From NCBI GenBank assembly GCA_920105625.2, contig OV050030.1, positions 139,094,291-139,158,290 of the forward strand: a DNA stretch of 64,000 bases, read 5' to 3'. Position numbers and translations under genes: made by a program. Shown piece after piece: positions 15,460 through 30,000 of this stretch. This DNA is from Clusia tigrina. Taxonomy: Eukaryota; Arthropoda; Insecta; Diptera; Clusiidae. The stretch's first letter is position 1, and every line of letters starts with the position of its first letter. Under the pieces are notes generated by a model. That model was not told where the DNA came from, made no database searches, and saw only the letters and a list, made by a program, of their open reading frames with translations.

Positions 15460-16017
15460 GAACGTTAAATCAATAGTGAATGATAAAATGAATCATGTAT
15501 GATATGAATCATGAATGGTTAAATGAATCGAATGATGAAAACAATCATGCATGACATGAGTAATGTATGTAAAAAGAATCACGAATGATAAAACTGATTC
15601 CTGATTGGAAAAATTAATCATGAATGATAGATTGAATCATGAATGTAAAATGAATCATGAATCGTAAATGAATTGTGAATGATAAAAATGAATCCTGAAT
15701 GATAAATATTAATCATGAATGATAAAATAATTTATCATGAACGTTAAATCAATAGTGAATGATAAAATGAATCATGTATGATATGAATCATGAATGGTTA
15801 AATGAATCGAATGATGAAAACAATCATGCATGACATGAGTCATGTATGTAAAAAGAATCACGAATGATAAAACTGATTCCTGATTGGAAAAATTAATCAT
15901 GAATGATAGATTGAATCATGAATGTAAAATGAATCATGAATCGTAAATGAATTGTGAATGATAAAAATGAATCCTGAATGATAAATATTAATCATGAATG
16001 ATAAAATAATTTATCAA
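15460..16017 (+). repeat. 279-bp tandem duplication inside block A of U4
   Basis: GAACGTTAAATCAATAGTG occurs at 15460 and 15739, 279 bp apart, and the texts following them are nearly identical. The copies are joined where TAATTTATCA continues into TGAACGTT instead of ATGAAAAAAAG. One visible difference is CATGAGTAATG in the first copy against CATGAGTCATG in the second. U5 has the same duplication with the same joint. Confidence 0.92.
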
Positions 16018-19000
16018 TGAAAAAAAGTATCATGAATGATAATGTGAATCACGAAATTTAATATTTAATAATAAATGTTAAAATGAATCGTGGATGATAA
16101 AAATGAATCATGAATGGTAAAATGAATCGTGAATGATAATTGCAATCATGACTCATAAAAAGACTCATAAATGATAAAATGAATGATAAAATTTAACCAT
16201 GAATGATAGAATCATGAATGATAACATGAATCTTGAATCATAAGAATCATGAATGGTAAAATGTTTCATGAATAATAAAAATTAATCATGAATCATGAAT
16301 GGAAAGATGCATCGTGAGTGGCAAAATGTATCGTGAAAGGTAAAATGTATCATGAACATTAAATCGATCGTGAATGATAAAATGAATCATCAATGAAAAA
16401 CAGTATCATGAATGATAATGTGAATCACGAAGTTTAAAATTTAATAATAAATGTTTAAATGAATAGTGGATGATAAAAATGAATCATGAATGGTAAAATC
16501 AATCGTGAATTAGAATATGAATCATGAATGATAAGAAGAATCATGAGCGATAAAAAGAATAATGAATGATAAAATAAATCATGAATGATTAAATTAATCA
16601 TTAATGAAAAAATGAATCATTAATGATAAAAATGAATCATGCATGGTAAAATGAATCATGAATAATAAAAATTAATCATGAATGTTAAGATGAAGCATGA
16701 AAGATAGAATGAATCATGAATGATAAAATTAATAATGAATGTTAAAATGAATCATGGTTGATAAAACTGAATAATGAAAGATAAAATGAATCATGAATGA
16801 TAAAATGAATCATGAATGATAAAATGAATCATTAATGATAACAACTAACCATAAATGATAGACTCCATCATGAATGATAAAATAAATCTTGAATGGTAAA
16901 ATGATTGATGAATGATAAAAATGAACAATGAATGATAAACGGAATCATGAATAATCAAAATTAATCGTAAATGATATAAATGAATCATGAATGATAAAAA
17001 TGAATAATGAATGATAAAAATTACTCATGAATGATAAAAGTGAATTGGGAATGATAATGTGAATTTTGAATGATAATAAGAATCATGAATAGTAATATGA
17101 TTCCTGAATAATAAAAATTAATCATGAATGGAAGAGCATGGCATAATGAAACGTGAATGGTAAAATGAATCATGAATGATAGAATAAATCATTAATTTAT
17201 AAAATGAATCATAAATGGTAAAATGAATCATTAATGGTAACAATTAACCATAACTGATAGACTCACGCATGAATGATAAAATAAATCTTGAATGGTAAAA
17301 TGATTAATGAATGAAAAAATTAACAATGAATGATAAACGGAATCATGAATGATGAAAATTAACCATAAATGATAAAAATGAATCATGAATGATAAAAATT
17401 AATCATGAATGATAAAATGGAATCGTGAATGATAGTAAGAAATATGAATGGTAATATGATTCATGAATAATAAAAATTTAGCACGAATATTAAAATGAAT
17501 CATGAATGGATAGATGCATAATGAGTGGTGAAATGAATCGTGAAAGTTAAAATGAATCATGAACTTTAAATCAATCGTGTATGATAAAATGAATCATATA
17601 AATAATGAATGGTAAAATGAATCGAATGGTAAAATCAATCGTGAATGATATGAATCATGATTGGTAAAATAAAACACGAATGATAAAAATGAATCCTGAA
17701 TGAAAAATATTAATCATGAATCATAAAAGTGAATCATGAATGTGAAAATGAATCATGATTGGTAAATGGAATCTTGAATGTTAAAACTAATCTTGAATGA
17801 TAATATAAATCGTGAATGATAATACAAAACATGGACGGTAAATTAAAATATGAATGTTAAATCGAATAATAAATGATAATATGAATCATGAATGGTAAAA
17901 TGAATCATGAACGTTAAATCAATAGTGAATGAAAAAATGAATCATGAATGATATGAATCATGAATGGTTAAATGAATCGAATGATGAAAACAATCATGCA
18001 TAACATGAGTCATGTAAGTAAAAATAATCACGAATGATAAAAATTATTCCTGATTGGAAAATTTAATCATGAATGATAGATTGAATCATGAATCTAAAAT
18101 GAATCATGAATGGTAAATGAATTGTGAATGATAAAAATTAATCCTGAATGACAAATATTAATAATGAATGATAAAATAATTCATCAAGAAAAAAAGTATC
18201 ATGAATGATAATGTGAATCACGAAGTTTAAAATTTAATAATAAATGTTTAAATGAATCGTGGATGATAAAAATGAATCATGAATGGTAAAATCAATCGTG
18301 AATTAGAATATGAATCATGAATGATAAGAAGAATCATGGGAGATAAAAAGAAAATTGAATGATAAAATAAATCATGAATGATAAAATTAATCATTAATGA
18401 AAAAATGAATCATTAATGATACAAATGAATCATGCATGTTAAAATGAATCATGAATAATAAAAATAATCATGAATAGCAAGATGAATCATGAAAGATAGA
18501 ATGAATCATGAATGATAAAATTAATAATGAATGTTAAAATGAATCATGGTTGATAAAACTGAATAATGAAAGATAAAATGAATCATGAATGATAAAATGA
18601 ATCATGAATAATAAAATGAATCAATACTGATAGCAACTAACCATAAATGATAGACTCAATCATGAATGATAAAATAAATCTTGAATGGTAAAATGATTGA
18701 TGAATGATAAAAATGAACAATGAATGATAAACGGAAGCATGAATGATCAAAATTAATCGTAAATGATAAAAATGAATCATGAATAATAAAAATTAATCAT
18801 GAATGATAAGAGTGCATCGTGTATGATAATATGAATCGTGAATGACAATAAGAATCATGAATGGTAATATGATTCCTGAATAAGAAAAATTAATCATGAA
18901 TGGAAGCGCATGAGAGGCAAATTGAAACGTGAATGGTAAATTGAATCATGAATGATAGAATAAATCATTAATTTATAAAATGAAACATGAATAGTAAAAT

Positions 19001-20794
19001 GAATCATGGTTGATTAAACTGAATAATGAAAGATAAATGAGTCAAGAATGATAAAATCAGTCATGAATGATAAAATGAATCAATAATGATAACAATTAAC
19101 CATAAATGATAGACTCAATCATGAATGATAAAATAAATCTTGAATGGTAAAATGATTAATGAATGAAAAAATTAACAATGAATGATAAACGGAATCATGA
19201 ATGATGAAATTTATCATAAATGATAAAAATGAATCATGAATGATAAAAATTAATCATGAATGATAAAATGGAATCGTGAATGATAATAAGAAATATGAAT
19301 GGGAATATGATTTATGAATAATAAAAATTAAGCTCGAATATTAAAATGAATCATGAATGGAAAGCTGCATCATGAGTGGTAAAATGAATAGTGAAAGTTA
19401 AAATGAATCATGAACTTTAAATCAGTCGTGAATGATAAAATGAATCATGAATGATAATATGAATAATGAATGATAAAATGAACCGAATGGTAAAATCAAT
19501 CGTGAATGATATGAATCATGATTGGTAAAATAAATCACGAATGATAAAAATGAATCCTGAATGAAAATATTTATACAGGAATCATAAAAATGAATCATGA
19601 ATGGGAAATTGAATCATGAATGTGAAATTGAATCATGAATGGTAAATGGAATCTTGAATGTTAAAACTAATCGTGAATGATAATATAAATCGTGAATGAT
19701 AATACAAATCATGGACGGTAAATTAAAATATGAATGTTAAATCGAATCATAAATGATAATATGAATCATGAATGGTAAAATCAATCATGAACGTTAAATC
19801 AGTCGTGTATGATAAAATGAGTCATGAATGATAATATGAATAATGAATGGTAAAATGAATCGAATGGTAAAATGAATCGTGAATGATATGAATCATGATT
19901 GGTAAAATAAATCACGAATGATAAAAATGAATCCTGTATGATAAATATTAATCATGAATGATAAAATGAATGGTCAATGGTAAAATGAATCATGAATGAT
20001 AAAAATGAATCTCGAATGGTAAAATTAATGAACGATAAAACTAATCATGAATGATAAAAAGAATAATGACTGATAATATGAATCATGACTGATAATATGA
20101 ATCATGACTGATAATATGAATTATGAATATTAAAATGATTCATGAATGTTAAATGGAATCATAAATGAATCATGAATGCCAAAATGAATCATGATTTTTA
20201 AACCTATCGTGAATGATAGGATGAATCATGAATGATAAAAAGAATCATGAATCAAAAAATGTATCATTAGTGATCAAATGAATCATGAATGATAAAAATG
20301 AATGGTAAAATGAATCATGGATTATAAAAATGAATCATGAATGGTAAAGTGAGTCGCGAATGATAATATGAATCATGAATGATAAAAAGAATCATGAAAG
20401 AAGAAATGAATAATGAATGATAAAATGAATCATGAATGATAAAATTAATAATTAATGATAAAATGAATCCTTAATGATAAAAATTAACCTTGAATGATAG
20501 AATCAATCATGAATGATAAAAGTGAATCATGAATGGAAAAATGAATCACGAATGATAATATGAATCGTGAATGATAATAAGAATCATAATTGATTCATGA
20601 ATAATAAAAACTAATCAGAATGGGTAAGATGTAGAATGAGTGGCATAATTAATCGTGAATAAGAAAATGAAACATGAATGGTGAAATGAATCATGACTGA
20701 CAAAATAAAAGTGAATTGTGAAAGGCAAAATGTATCATGAAAGTTAAATCAATCGTAAATGATAAAATGAATCATGAATGATAATATGAATCAT

Positions 20795-21025
20795 GAGTGG
20801 TAAAATGAATAGAATGATAAAAACAATCGTGAATGATATAAATCATGAATGATAAAAATCGTGAAGGAAAAAATAAATCATGAATGATATGAATCATGAA
20901 TGGTTAAATGAATCGAATGATGAAAACAATCATGCATAACATGAGCCATGTAAGTAAAAATAATCACGAATGATAAAAATGATTCCTGATTGGAAAATTT
21001 AATCATGAATAATAATATGAATCAT
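20795..21025 (+). repeat. 231-bp junction element, copy in U4
   Basis: Same build as the U3 copy: A-head text from GAGTGG at 20795, a switch to R1-tail text, then a second GAGTGG at 21026. The first A head reads ATCGTGAAGG and the one after the element reads ATCCTGAAGG, so the two heads are distinct lineages. Confidence 0.88.
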
Positions 21026-21380
21026 GAGTGGTAAAATGAATAGAATGATAAAAACAATCGTGAATGATATAAATCATGAATGATAAAAATCCTGAAGGAA
21101 AAAATAAATCATGAATGATAGAATGAGTCATAAATGTAAACTGAATCCAGAATGGTAATTCAATCGTGAATGATAAAATGAATCCTGAATGATAAATATT
21201 AATCAAGAATGATAAAATGAATCATGATTGAAAAAAAGCATCATGAATGATAATGTAAATCACGAAGTTTAAAATTGAATAATGAATGTTAAAATGAACC
21301 GTGGATGATAAAATTTAATAATGAATGTGAAAATGAACCGCGGATGATAAAAATGAATCATGAATGGTAAAATGAATCAT

Positions 21381-21938
21381 GAACGTTAAATCAATAGTGA
21401 ATGATAAAATGAATCATGTATGATATGAATCATGAATGGTTAAATGAATCGAATGATGAAAACAATCATGCATGACATGAGTAATGTATGTAAAAAGAAT
21501 CACGAATGATAAAACTGATTCCTGATTGGAAAAATTAATCATGAATGATAGATTGAATCATGAATGTAAAATGAATCATGAATCGTAAATGAATTGTGAA
21601 TGATAAAAATGAATCCTGTATGATAAATATTAATCATGAATGATAAAATAATTTATCATGAACGTTAAATCAATAGTGAATGATAAAATGAATCATGTAT
21701 GATATGAATCATGAATGGTTAAATGAATCGAATGATGAAAACAATCATGCATGACATGAGTCATGTATGTAAAAAGAATCACGAATGATAAAACTGATTC
21801 CTGATTGGAAAAATTAATCATGAATGATAGATTGAATCATGAATGTAAAATGAATCATGAATCGTAAATGAATTGTGAATGATAAAAATGAATCCTGAAT
21901 GATAAATATTAATCATGCGTGATAAAATAATTTATCAA
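21381..21938 (+). repeat. 279-bp tandem duplication inside block A of U5
   Basis: GAACGTTAAATC is at 21381 and 21660 with the same joint as in U4. It is the U4 duplication copied along with the whole unit. Confidence 0.92.
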
Positions 21939-24900
21939 TGAAAAAAAGTATCATGAATGATAATGTGAATCACGAAATTTAATATTTAATAATAAATGTT
22001 AAAATGAATCGTGGATGATAAAAATGAATCATGAATGGTAAAATGAATCGTGAATGATAATTGCAATCATGACTCATAAAAAGACTCATAAATGATAAAA
22101 TGAATGATAAAATTTAACCATGAATGATAGAATCATGAATGATAACATGAATCTTGAATCATAAGAATCATGAATGGTAAAATGTTTCATGAATAATAAA
22201 AATTAATCATGAATCATGAATGGAAAGATGCATCGTGAGTGGCAAAATGTATCGTGAAAGGTAAAATGTATCATGAACATTAAATCGATCGTGAATGATA
22301 AAATGAATCATCAATGAAAAACAGTATCATGAATGATAATGTGAATCACGAAGTTTAAAATTTAATAATAAATGTTTAAATGAATAGTGGATGATAAAAA
22401 TGAATCATGAATGGTAAAATCAATCGTGAATTAGAATATGAATCATGAATGATAAGAAGAATCATGAGCGATAAAAAGAATAATGAATGATAAAATAAAT
22501 CATGAATGATTAAATTAATCATTAATGAAAAAATGAATCATTAATGATAAAAATGAATCATGCATGGTAAAATGAATCATGAATAATAAAAATTAATCAT
22601 GAATGTTAAGATGAAGCATGAAAGATAGAATGAATCATGAATGATAAAATTAATAATGAATGTTAAAATGAATCATGGTTGATAAAACTGAATAATGAAA
22701 GATAAAATGAATCATGAATGATAAAATGAATCATGAATGATAAAATGAATCATTAATGATAACAACTAACCATAAATGATAGACTCCATCATGAATGATA
22801 AAATAAATCTTGAATGGTAAAATGATTGATGAATGATAAAAATGAACAATGAATGATAAACGGAATCATGAATAATCAAAATTAATCGTAAATGATATAA
22901 ATGAATCATGAATGATAAAAATGAATAATGAATGATAAAAATTACTCATGAATGATAAAAGTGAATTGGGAATGATAATGTGAATTTTGAATGATAATAA
23001 GAATCATGAATAGTAATATGATTCCTGAATAATAAAAATTAATCATGAATGGAAGAGCATGGCATAATGAAACGTGAATGGTAAAATGAATCATGAATGA
23101 TAGAATAAATCATTAATTTATAAAATGAATCATAAATGGTAAAATGAATCATTAATGGTAACAATTAACCATAACTGATAGACTCACGCATGAATGATAA
23201 AATAAATCTTGAATGGTAAAATGATTAATGAATGAAAAAATTAACAATGAATGATAAACGGAATCATGAATGATGAAAATTAACCATAAATGATAAAAAT
23301 GAATCATGAATGATAAAAATTAATCATGAATGATAAAATGGAATCGTGAATGATAGTAAGAAATATGAATGGTAATATGATTCATGAATAATAAAAATTT
23401 AGCACGAATATTAAAATGAATCATGAATGGATAGATGCATAATGAGTGGTGAAATGAATCGTGAAAGTTAAAATGAATCATGAACTTTAAATCAATCGTG
23501 TATGATAAAATGAATCATATAAATAATGAATGGTAAAATGAATCGAATGGTAAAATCAATCGTGAATGATATGAATCATGATTGGTAAAATAAAACACGA
23601 ATGATAAAAATGAATCCTGAATGAAAAATATTAATCATGAATCATAAAAGTGAATCATGAATGTGAAAATGAATCATGATTGGTAAATGGAATCTTGAAT
23701 GTTAAAACTAATCTTGAATGATAATATAAATCGTGAATGATAATACAAAACATGGACGGTAAATTAAAATATGAATGTTAAATCGAATAATAAATGATAA
23801 TATGAATCATGAATGGTAAAATGAATCATGAACGTTAAATCAATAGTGAATGAAAAAATGAATCATGAATGATATGAATCATGAATGGTTAAATGAATCG
23901 AATGATGAAAACAATCATGCATAACATGAGTCATGTAAGTAAAAATAATCACGAATGATAAAAATTATTCCTGATTGGAAAATTTAATCATGAATGATAG
24001 ATTGAATCATGAATCTAAAATGAATCATGAATGGTAAATGAATTGTGAATGATAAAAATTAATCCTGAATGACAAATATTAATAATGAATGATAAAATAA
24101 TTCATCAAGAAAAAAAGTATCATGAATGATAATGTGAATCACGAAGTTTAAAATTTAATAATAAATGTTTAAATGAATCGTGGATGATAAAAATGAATCA
24201 TGAATGGTAAAATCAATCGTGAATTAGAATATGAATCATGAATGATAAGAAGAATCATGGGAGATAAAAAGAAAATTGAATGATAAAATAAATCATGAAT
24301 GATAAAATTAATCATTAATGAAAAAATGAATCATTAATGATACAAATGAATCATGCATGGTAAAATGAATCATGAATAATAAAAATAATCATGAATAGCA
24401 AGATGAATCATGAAAGATAGAATGAATCATGAATGATAAAATTAATAATGAATGTTAAAATGAATCATGGTTGATAAAACTGAATAATGAAAGATAAAAT
24501 GAATCATGAATGATAAAATGAATCATGAATAATAAAATGAATCAATACTGATAGCAACTAACCATAAATGATAGACTCAATCATGAATGATAAAATAAAT
24601 CTTGAATGGTAAAATGATTGATGAATGATAAAAATGAACAATGAATGATAAACGGAAGCATGAATGATCAAAATTAATCGTAAATGATAAAAATGAATCA
24701 TGAATAATAAAAATTAATCATGAATGATAAGAGTGCATCGTGTATGATAATATGAATCGTGAATGACAATAAGAATCATGAATGGTAATATGATTCCTGA
24801 ATAAGAAAAATTAATCATGAATGGAAGCGCATGAGAGGCAAATTGAAACGTGAATGGTAAATTGAATCATGAATGATAGAATAAATCATTAATTTATAAA

Positions 24901-26715
24901 ATGAAACATGAATAGTAAAATGAATCATGGTTGATTAAACTGAATAATGAAAGATAAATGAGTCAAGAATGATAAAATCAGTCATGAATGATAAAATGAA
25001 TCAATAATGATAACAATTAACCATAAATGATAGACTCAATCATGAATGATAAAATAAATCTTGAATGGTAAAATGATTAATGAATGAAAAAATTAACAAT
25101 GAATGATAAACGGAATCATGAATGATGAAATTTATCATAAATGATAAAAATGAATCATGAATGATAAAAATTAATCATGAATGATAAAATGGAATCGTGA
25201 ATGATAATAAGAAATATGAATGGGAATATGATTTATGAATAATAAAAATTAAGCTCGAATATTAAAATGAATCATGAATGGAAAGCTGCATCATGAGTGG
25301 TAAAATGAATAGTGAAAGTTAAAATGAATCATGAACTTTAAATCAGTCGTGAATGATAAAATGAATCATGAATGATAATATGAATAATGAATGATAAAAT
25401 GAACCGAATGGTAAAATCAATCGTGAATGATATGAATCATGATTGGTAAAATAAATCACGAATGATAAAAATGAATCCTGAATGAAAATATTTATACAGG
25501 AATCATAAAAATGAATCATGAATGGGAAATTGAATCATGAATGTGAAATTGAATCATGAATGGTAAATGGAATCTTGAATGTTAAAACTAATCGTGAATG
25601 ATAATATAAATCGTGAATGATAATACAAATCATGGACGGTAAATTAAAATATGAATGTTAAATCGAATCATAAATGATAATATGAATCATGAATGGTAAA
25701 ATCAATCATGAACGTTAAATCAGTCGTGTATGATAAAATGAGTCATGAATGATAATATGAATAATGAATGGTAAAATGAATCGAATGGTAAAATGAATCG
25801 TGAATGATATGAATCATGATTGGTAAAATAAATCACGAATGATAAAAATGAATCCTGTATGATAAATATTAATCATGAATGATAAAATGAATGGTCAATG
25901 GTAAAATGAATCATGAATGATAAAAATGAATCTCGAATGGTAAAATTAATGAACGATAAAACTAATCATGAATGATAAAAAGAATAATGACTGATAATAT
26001 GAATCATGACTGATAATATGAATCATGACTGATAATATGAATTATGAATATTAAAATGATTCATGAATGTTAAATGGAATCATAAATGAATCATGAATGC
26101 CAAAATGAATCATGATTTTTAAACCTATCGTGAATGATAGGATGAATCATGAATGATAAAAAGAATCATGAATCAAAAAATGTATCATTAGTGATCAAAT
26201 GAATCATGAATGATAAAAATGAATGGTAAAATGAATCATGGATTATAAAAATGAATCATGAATGGTAAAGTGAGTCGCGAATGATAATATGAATCATGAA
26301 TGATAAAAAGAATCATGAAAGAAGAAATGAATAATGAATGATAAAATGAATCATGAATGATAAAATTAATAATTAATGATAAAATGAATCCTTAATGATA
26401 AAAATTAACCTTGAATGATAGAATCAATCATGAATGATAAAAGTGAATCATGAATGGAAAAATGAATCACGAATGATAATATGAATCGTGAATGATAATA
26501 AGAATCATAATTGATTCATGAATAATAAAAACTAATCAGAATGGGTAAGATGTAGAATGAGTGGCATAATTAATCGTGAATAAGAAAATGAAACATGAAT
26601 GGTGAAATGAATCATGACTGACAAAATAAAAGTGAATTGTGAAAGGCAAAATGTATCATGAAAGTTAAATCAATCGTAAATGATAAAATGAATCATGAAT
26701 GATAATATGAATCAT

Positions 26716-26946
26716 GAGTGGTAAAATGAATAGAATGATAAAAACAATCGTGAATGATATAAATCATGAATGATAAAAATCGTGAAGGAAAAAATAAATC
26801 ATGAATGATATGAATCATGAATGGTTAAATGAATCGAATGATGAAAACAATCATGCATAACATGAGCCATGTAAGTAAAAATAATCACGAATGATAAAAA
26901 TGATTCCTGATTGGAAAATTTAATCATGAATGATAATATGAATCAT
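26716..26946 (+). repeat. 231-bp junction element, copy in U5
   Basis: GAGTGG marks are at 26716 and 26947. A-head text switches to R1-tail text and back to a fresh A head, as in U3 and U4. Confidence 0.88.
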
Positions 26947-27067
26947 GAGTGGTAAAATGAATAGAATGATAAAAACAATCGTGAATGATATAAATCATGA
27001 ATGATAAAAATCCTGAAGGAAAAAATAAATCATGAATGATAGAATGAGTCATAAATGTAAACTGAAT

Positions 27068-30000
27068 CCAGAATGGTAAATCAATCGTGAATGATAAAAT
27101 GAATCCTGAATGATAAATATTAATCAAGAATGATAAAATGAATCATGATTGAAAAAAAGCATCATGAATGATAATGTAAATCACGAAGTTTAAAATTGAA
27201 TAATGAATGTTAAAATGAACCGTGGATGATAAAATTTAATAATGAATGTGAAAATGAACCGCGGATGATAAAAATGAATCATGAATGGTAAAATGAATCA
27301 TGAACGTTAAATCAATAGTGAATGATAAAATGAATCATGTATGATATGAATCATGAATGGTTAAATGAATCGAATGATGAAAACAATCATGCATGACATG
27401 AGTAATGTATGTAAAAAGAATCACGAATGATAAAACTGATTCCTGATTGGAAAAATTAATCATGAATGATAGATTGAATCATGAATGTAAAATGAATCAT
27501 GAATCGTAAATGAATTGTGAATGATAAAAATGAATCCTGAATGATAAATATTAATCATGAATGATAAAATAATTTATCAATGAAAAAAAGTATCATGAAT
27601 GATAATGTGAATCACGAAATTTAATATTTAATAATAAATGTTAAAATGAATCGTGGATGATAAAAATGAATCATGAATGGTAAAATGAATCGTGAATGAT
27701 AATTCCAATCATGACTCATAAAAAGACTCATAAATGATAAAATGAATGATAAAATTTAACCATGAATGATAGAATCATGAATGATAACATGAATCTTGAA
27801 TCATAAGAATCATGAATGGTAAAATGTTTCATGAATAATAAAAATTAATCATGAATCATGAATGGAAAGATGCATCGTGAGTGGCAAAATGTATCGTGAA
27901 AGGTAAAATGTATCATGAACATTAAATCGATCGTGAATGATAAAATGAATCATCAATGAAAAACAGTATCATGAATGATAATGTGAATCACGAAGTTTAA
28001 AATTTAATAATAAATGTTTAAATGAATAGTGGATGATAAAAATGAATCATGAATGGTAAAATCAATCATGAATTAGAATATGAATCATGAATGATAAGAA
28101 GAATCATGAGCGATAAAAAGAATAATGAATGATAAAATAAATCATGAATGATTAAATTAATCATTAATGAAAAAATGAATCATTAATGATAAAAATGAAT
28201 CATGCATGGTAAAATGAATCATGAATAATAAAAATTAATCATGAATGTTAAGATGAAGCATGAAAGATAGAATGAATCATGAATGATAAAATTAATAATG
28301 AATGTTAAAATGAATCATGGTTGATAAAACTGAATAATGAAAGATAAAATGAATCATGAATGATAAAATGAATCATGAATGATAAAATGAATCATTAATG
28401 ATAACAACTAACCATAAATGATAGACTCCATCATGAATGATAAAATAAATCTTGAATGGTAAAATGATTGATGAATGATAAAAATGAACAATGAATGATA
28501 AACGGAATCATGAATAATCAAAATTAATCGTAAATGATATAAATGAATCATGAATGATAAAAATGAATAATGAATGATAAAAATTACTCATGAATGATAA
28601 AAGTGAATTGGGAATGATAATGTGAATTTTGAATGATAATAAGAATCATGAATAGTAATATGATTCCTGAATAATAAAAATTAATCATGAATGGAAGAGC
28701 ATGGCATAATGAAACGTGAATGGTAAAATGAATCATGAATGATAGAATAAATCATTAATTTATAAAATGAATCATAAATGGTAAAATGAATCATTAATGG
28801 TAACAATTAACCATAACTGATAGACTCACGCATGAATGATAAAATAAATCTTGAATGGTAAAATGATTAATGAATGAAAAAATTAACAATGAATGATAAA
28901 CGGAATCATGAATGATGAAAATTAACCATAAATGATAAAAATGAATCATGAATGATAAAAATTAATCATGAATGATAAAATGGAATCGTGAATGATAGTA
29001 AGAAATATGAATGGTAATATGATTCATGAATAATAAAAATTTAGCACGAATATTAAAATGAATCATGAATGGATAGATGCATAATGAGTGGTGAAATGAA
29101 TCGTGAAAGTTAAAATGAATCATGAACTTTAAATCAATCGTGTATGATAAAATGAATCATATAAATAATGAATGGTAAAATGAATCGAATGGTAAAATCA
29201 ATCGTGAATGATATGAATCATGATTGGTAAAATAAAACACGAATGATAAAAATGAATCCTGAATGAAAAATATTAATCATGAATCATAAAAGTGAATCAT
29301 GAATGTGAAAATGAATCATGATTGGTAAATGGAATCTTGAATGTTAAAACTAATCTTGAATGATAATATAAATCGTGAATGATAATACAAAACATGGACG
29401 GTAAATTAAAATATGAATGTTAAATCGAATAATAAATGATAATATGAATCATGAATGGTAAAATGAATCATGAACGTTAAATCAATAGTGAATGAAAAAA
29501 TGAATCATGAATGATATGAATCATGAATGGTTAAATGAATCGAATGATGAAAACAATCATGCATAACATGAGTCATGTAAGTAAAAATAATCACGAATGA
29601 TAAAAATTATTCCTGATTGGAAAATTTAATCATGAATGATAGATTGAATCATGAATCTAAAATGAATCATGAATGGTAAATGAATTGTGAATGATAAAAA
29701 TTAATCCTGAATGACAAATATTAATAATGAATGATAAAATAATTCATCAAGAAAAAAAGTATCATGAATGATAATGTGAATCACGAAGTTTAAAATTTAA
29801 TAATAAATGTTTAAATGAATCGTGGATGATAAAAATGAATCATGAATGGTAAAATCAATCGTGAATTAGAATATGAATCATGAATGATAAGAAGAATCAT
29901 GGGAGATAAAAAGAAAATTGAATGATAAAATAAATCATGAATGATAAAATTAATCATTAATGAAAAAATGAATCATTAATGATACAAATGAATCATGCAT

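Larger units (their letters stand above)
15226..21146 (+). repeat. Higher-order repeat U4 (A-R1-R2-C, 5,921 bp)
   Basis: Blocks are A 15226-16394, R1 16395-18187, R2 18188-19800 and C 19801-21146. CCGCGG is at 15417, CGATCG at 16365 and TCGCGA at 20354. A is 279 bp longer than in most units because of an internal duplication. C ends with the 231-bp junction element. The start of R2 has lost two bases (CATCAAGAAAA instead of CATCAATGAAAA), a variant shared with U5 and U6. The next unit is the same length and almost the same text. Confidence 0.9.
21147..27067 (+). repeat. Higher-order repeat U5 (near-copy of U4, 5,921 bp)
   Basis: Blocks are A 21147-22315, R1 22316-24108, R2 24109-25720 and C 25721-27067. 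CCGCGG is at 21338, CGATCG at 22286 and TCGCGA at 26275. Every landmark sits exactly 5,921 bp after its U4 counterpart. By eye I found only isolated substitutions (for example CCTGTATGAT near 21615, ATGCGTGAT near 21915). This is the most recent whole-HOR duplication visible in the window, unless the assembly created it. Confidence 0.9.
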
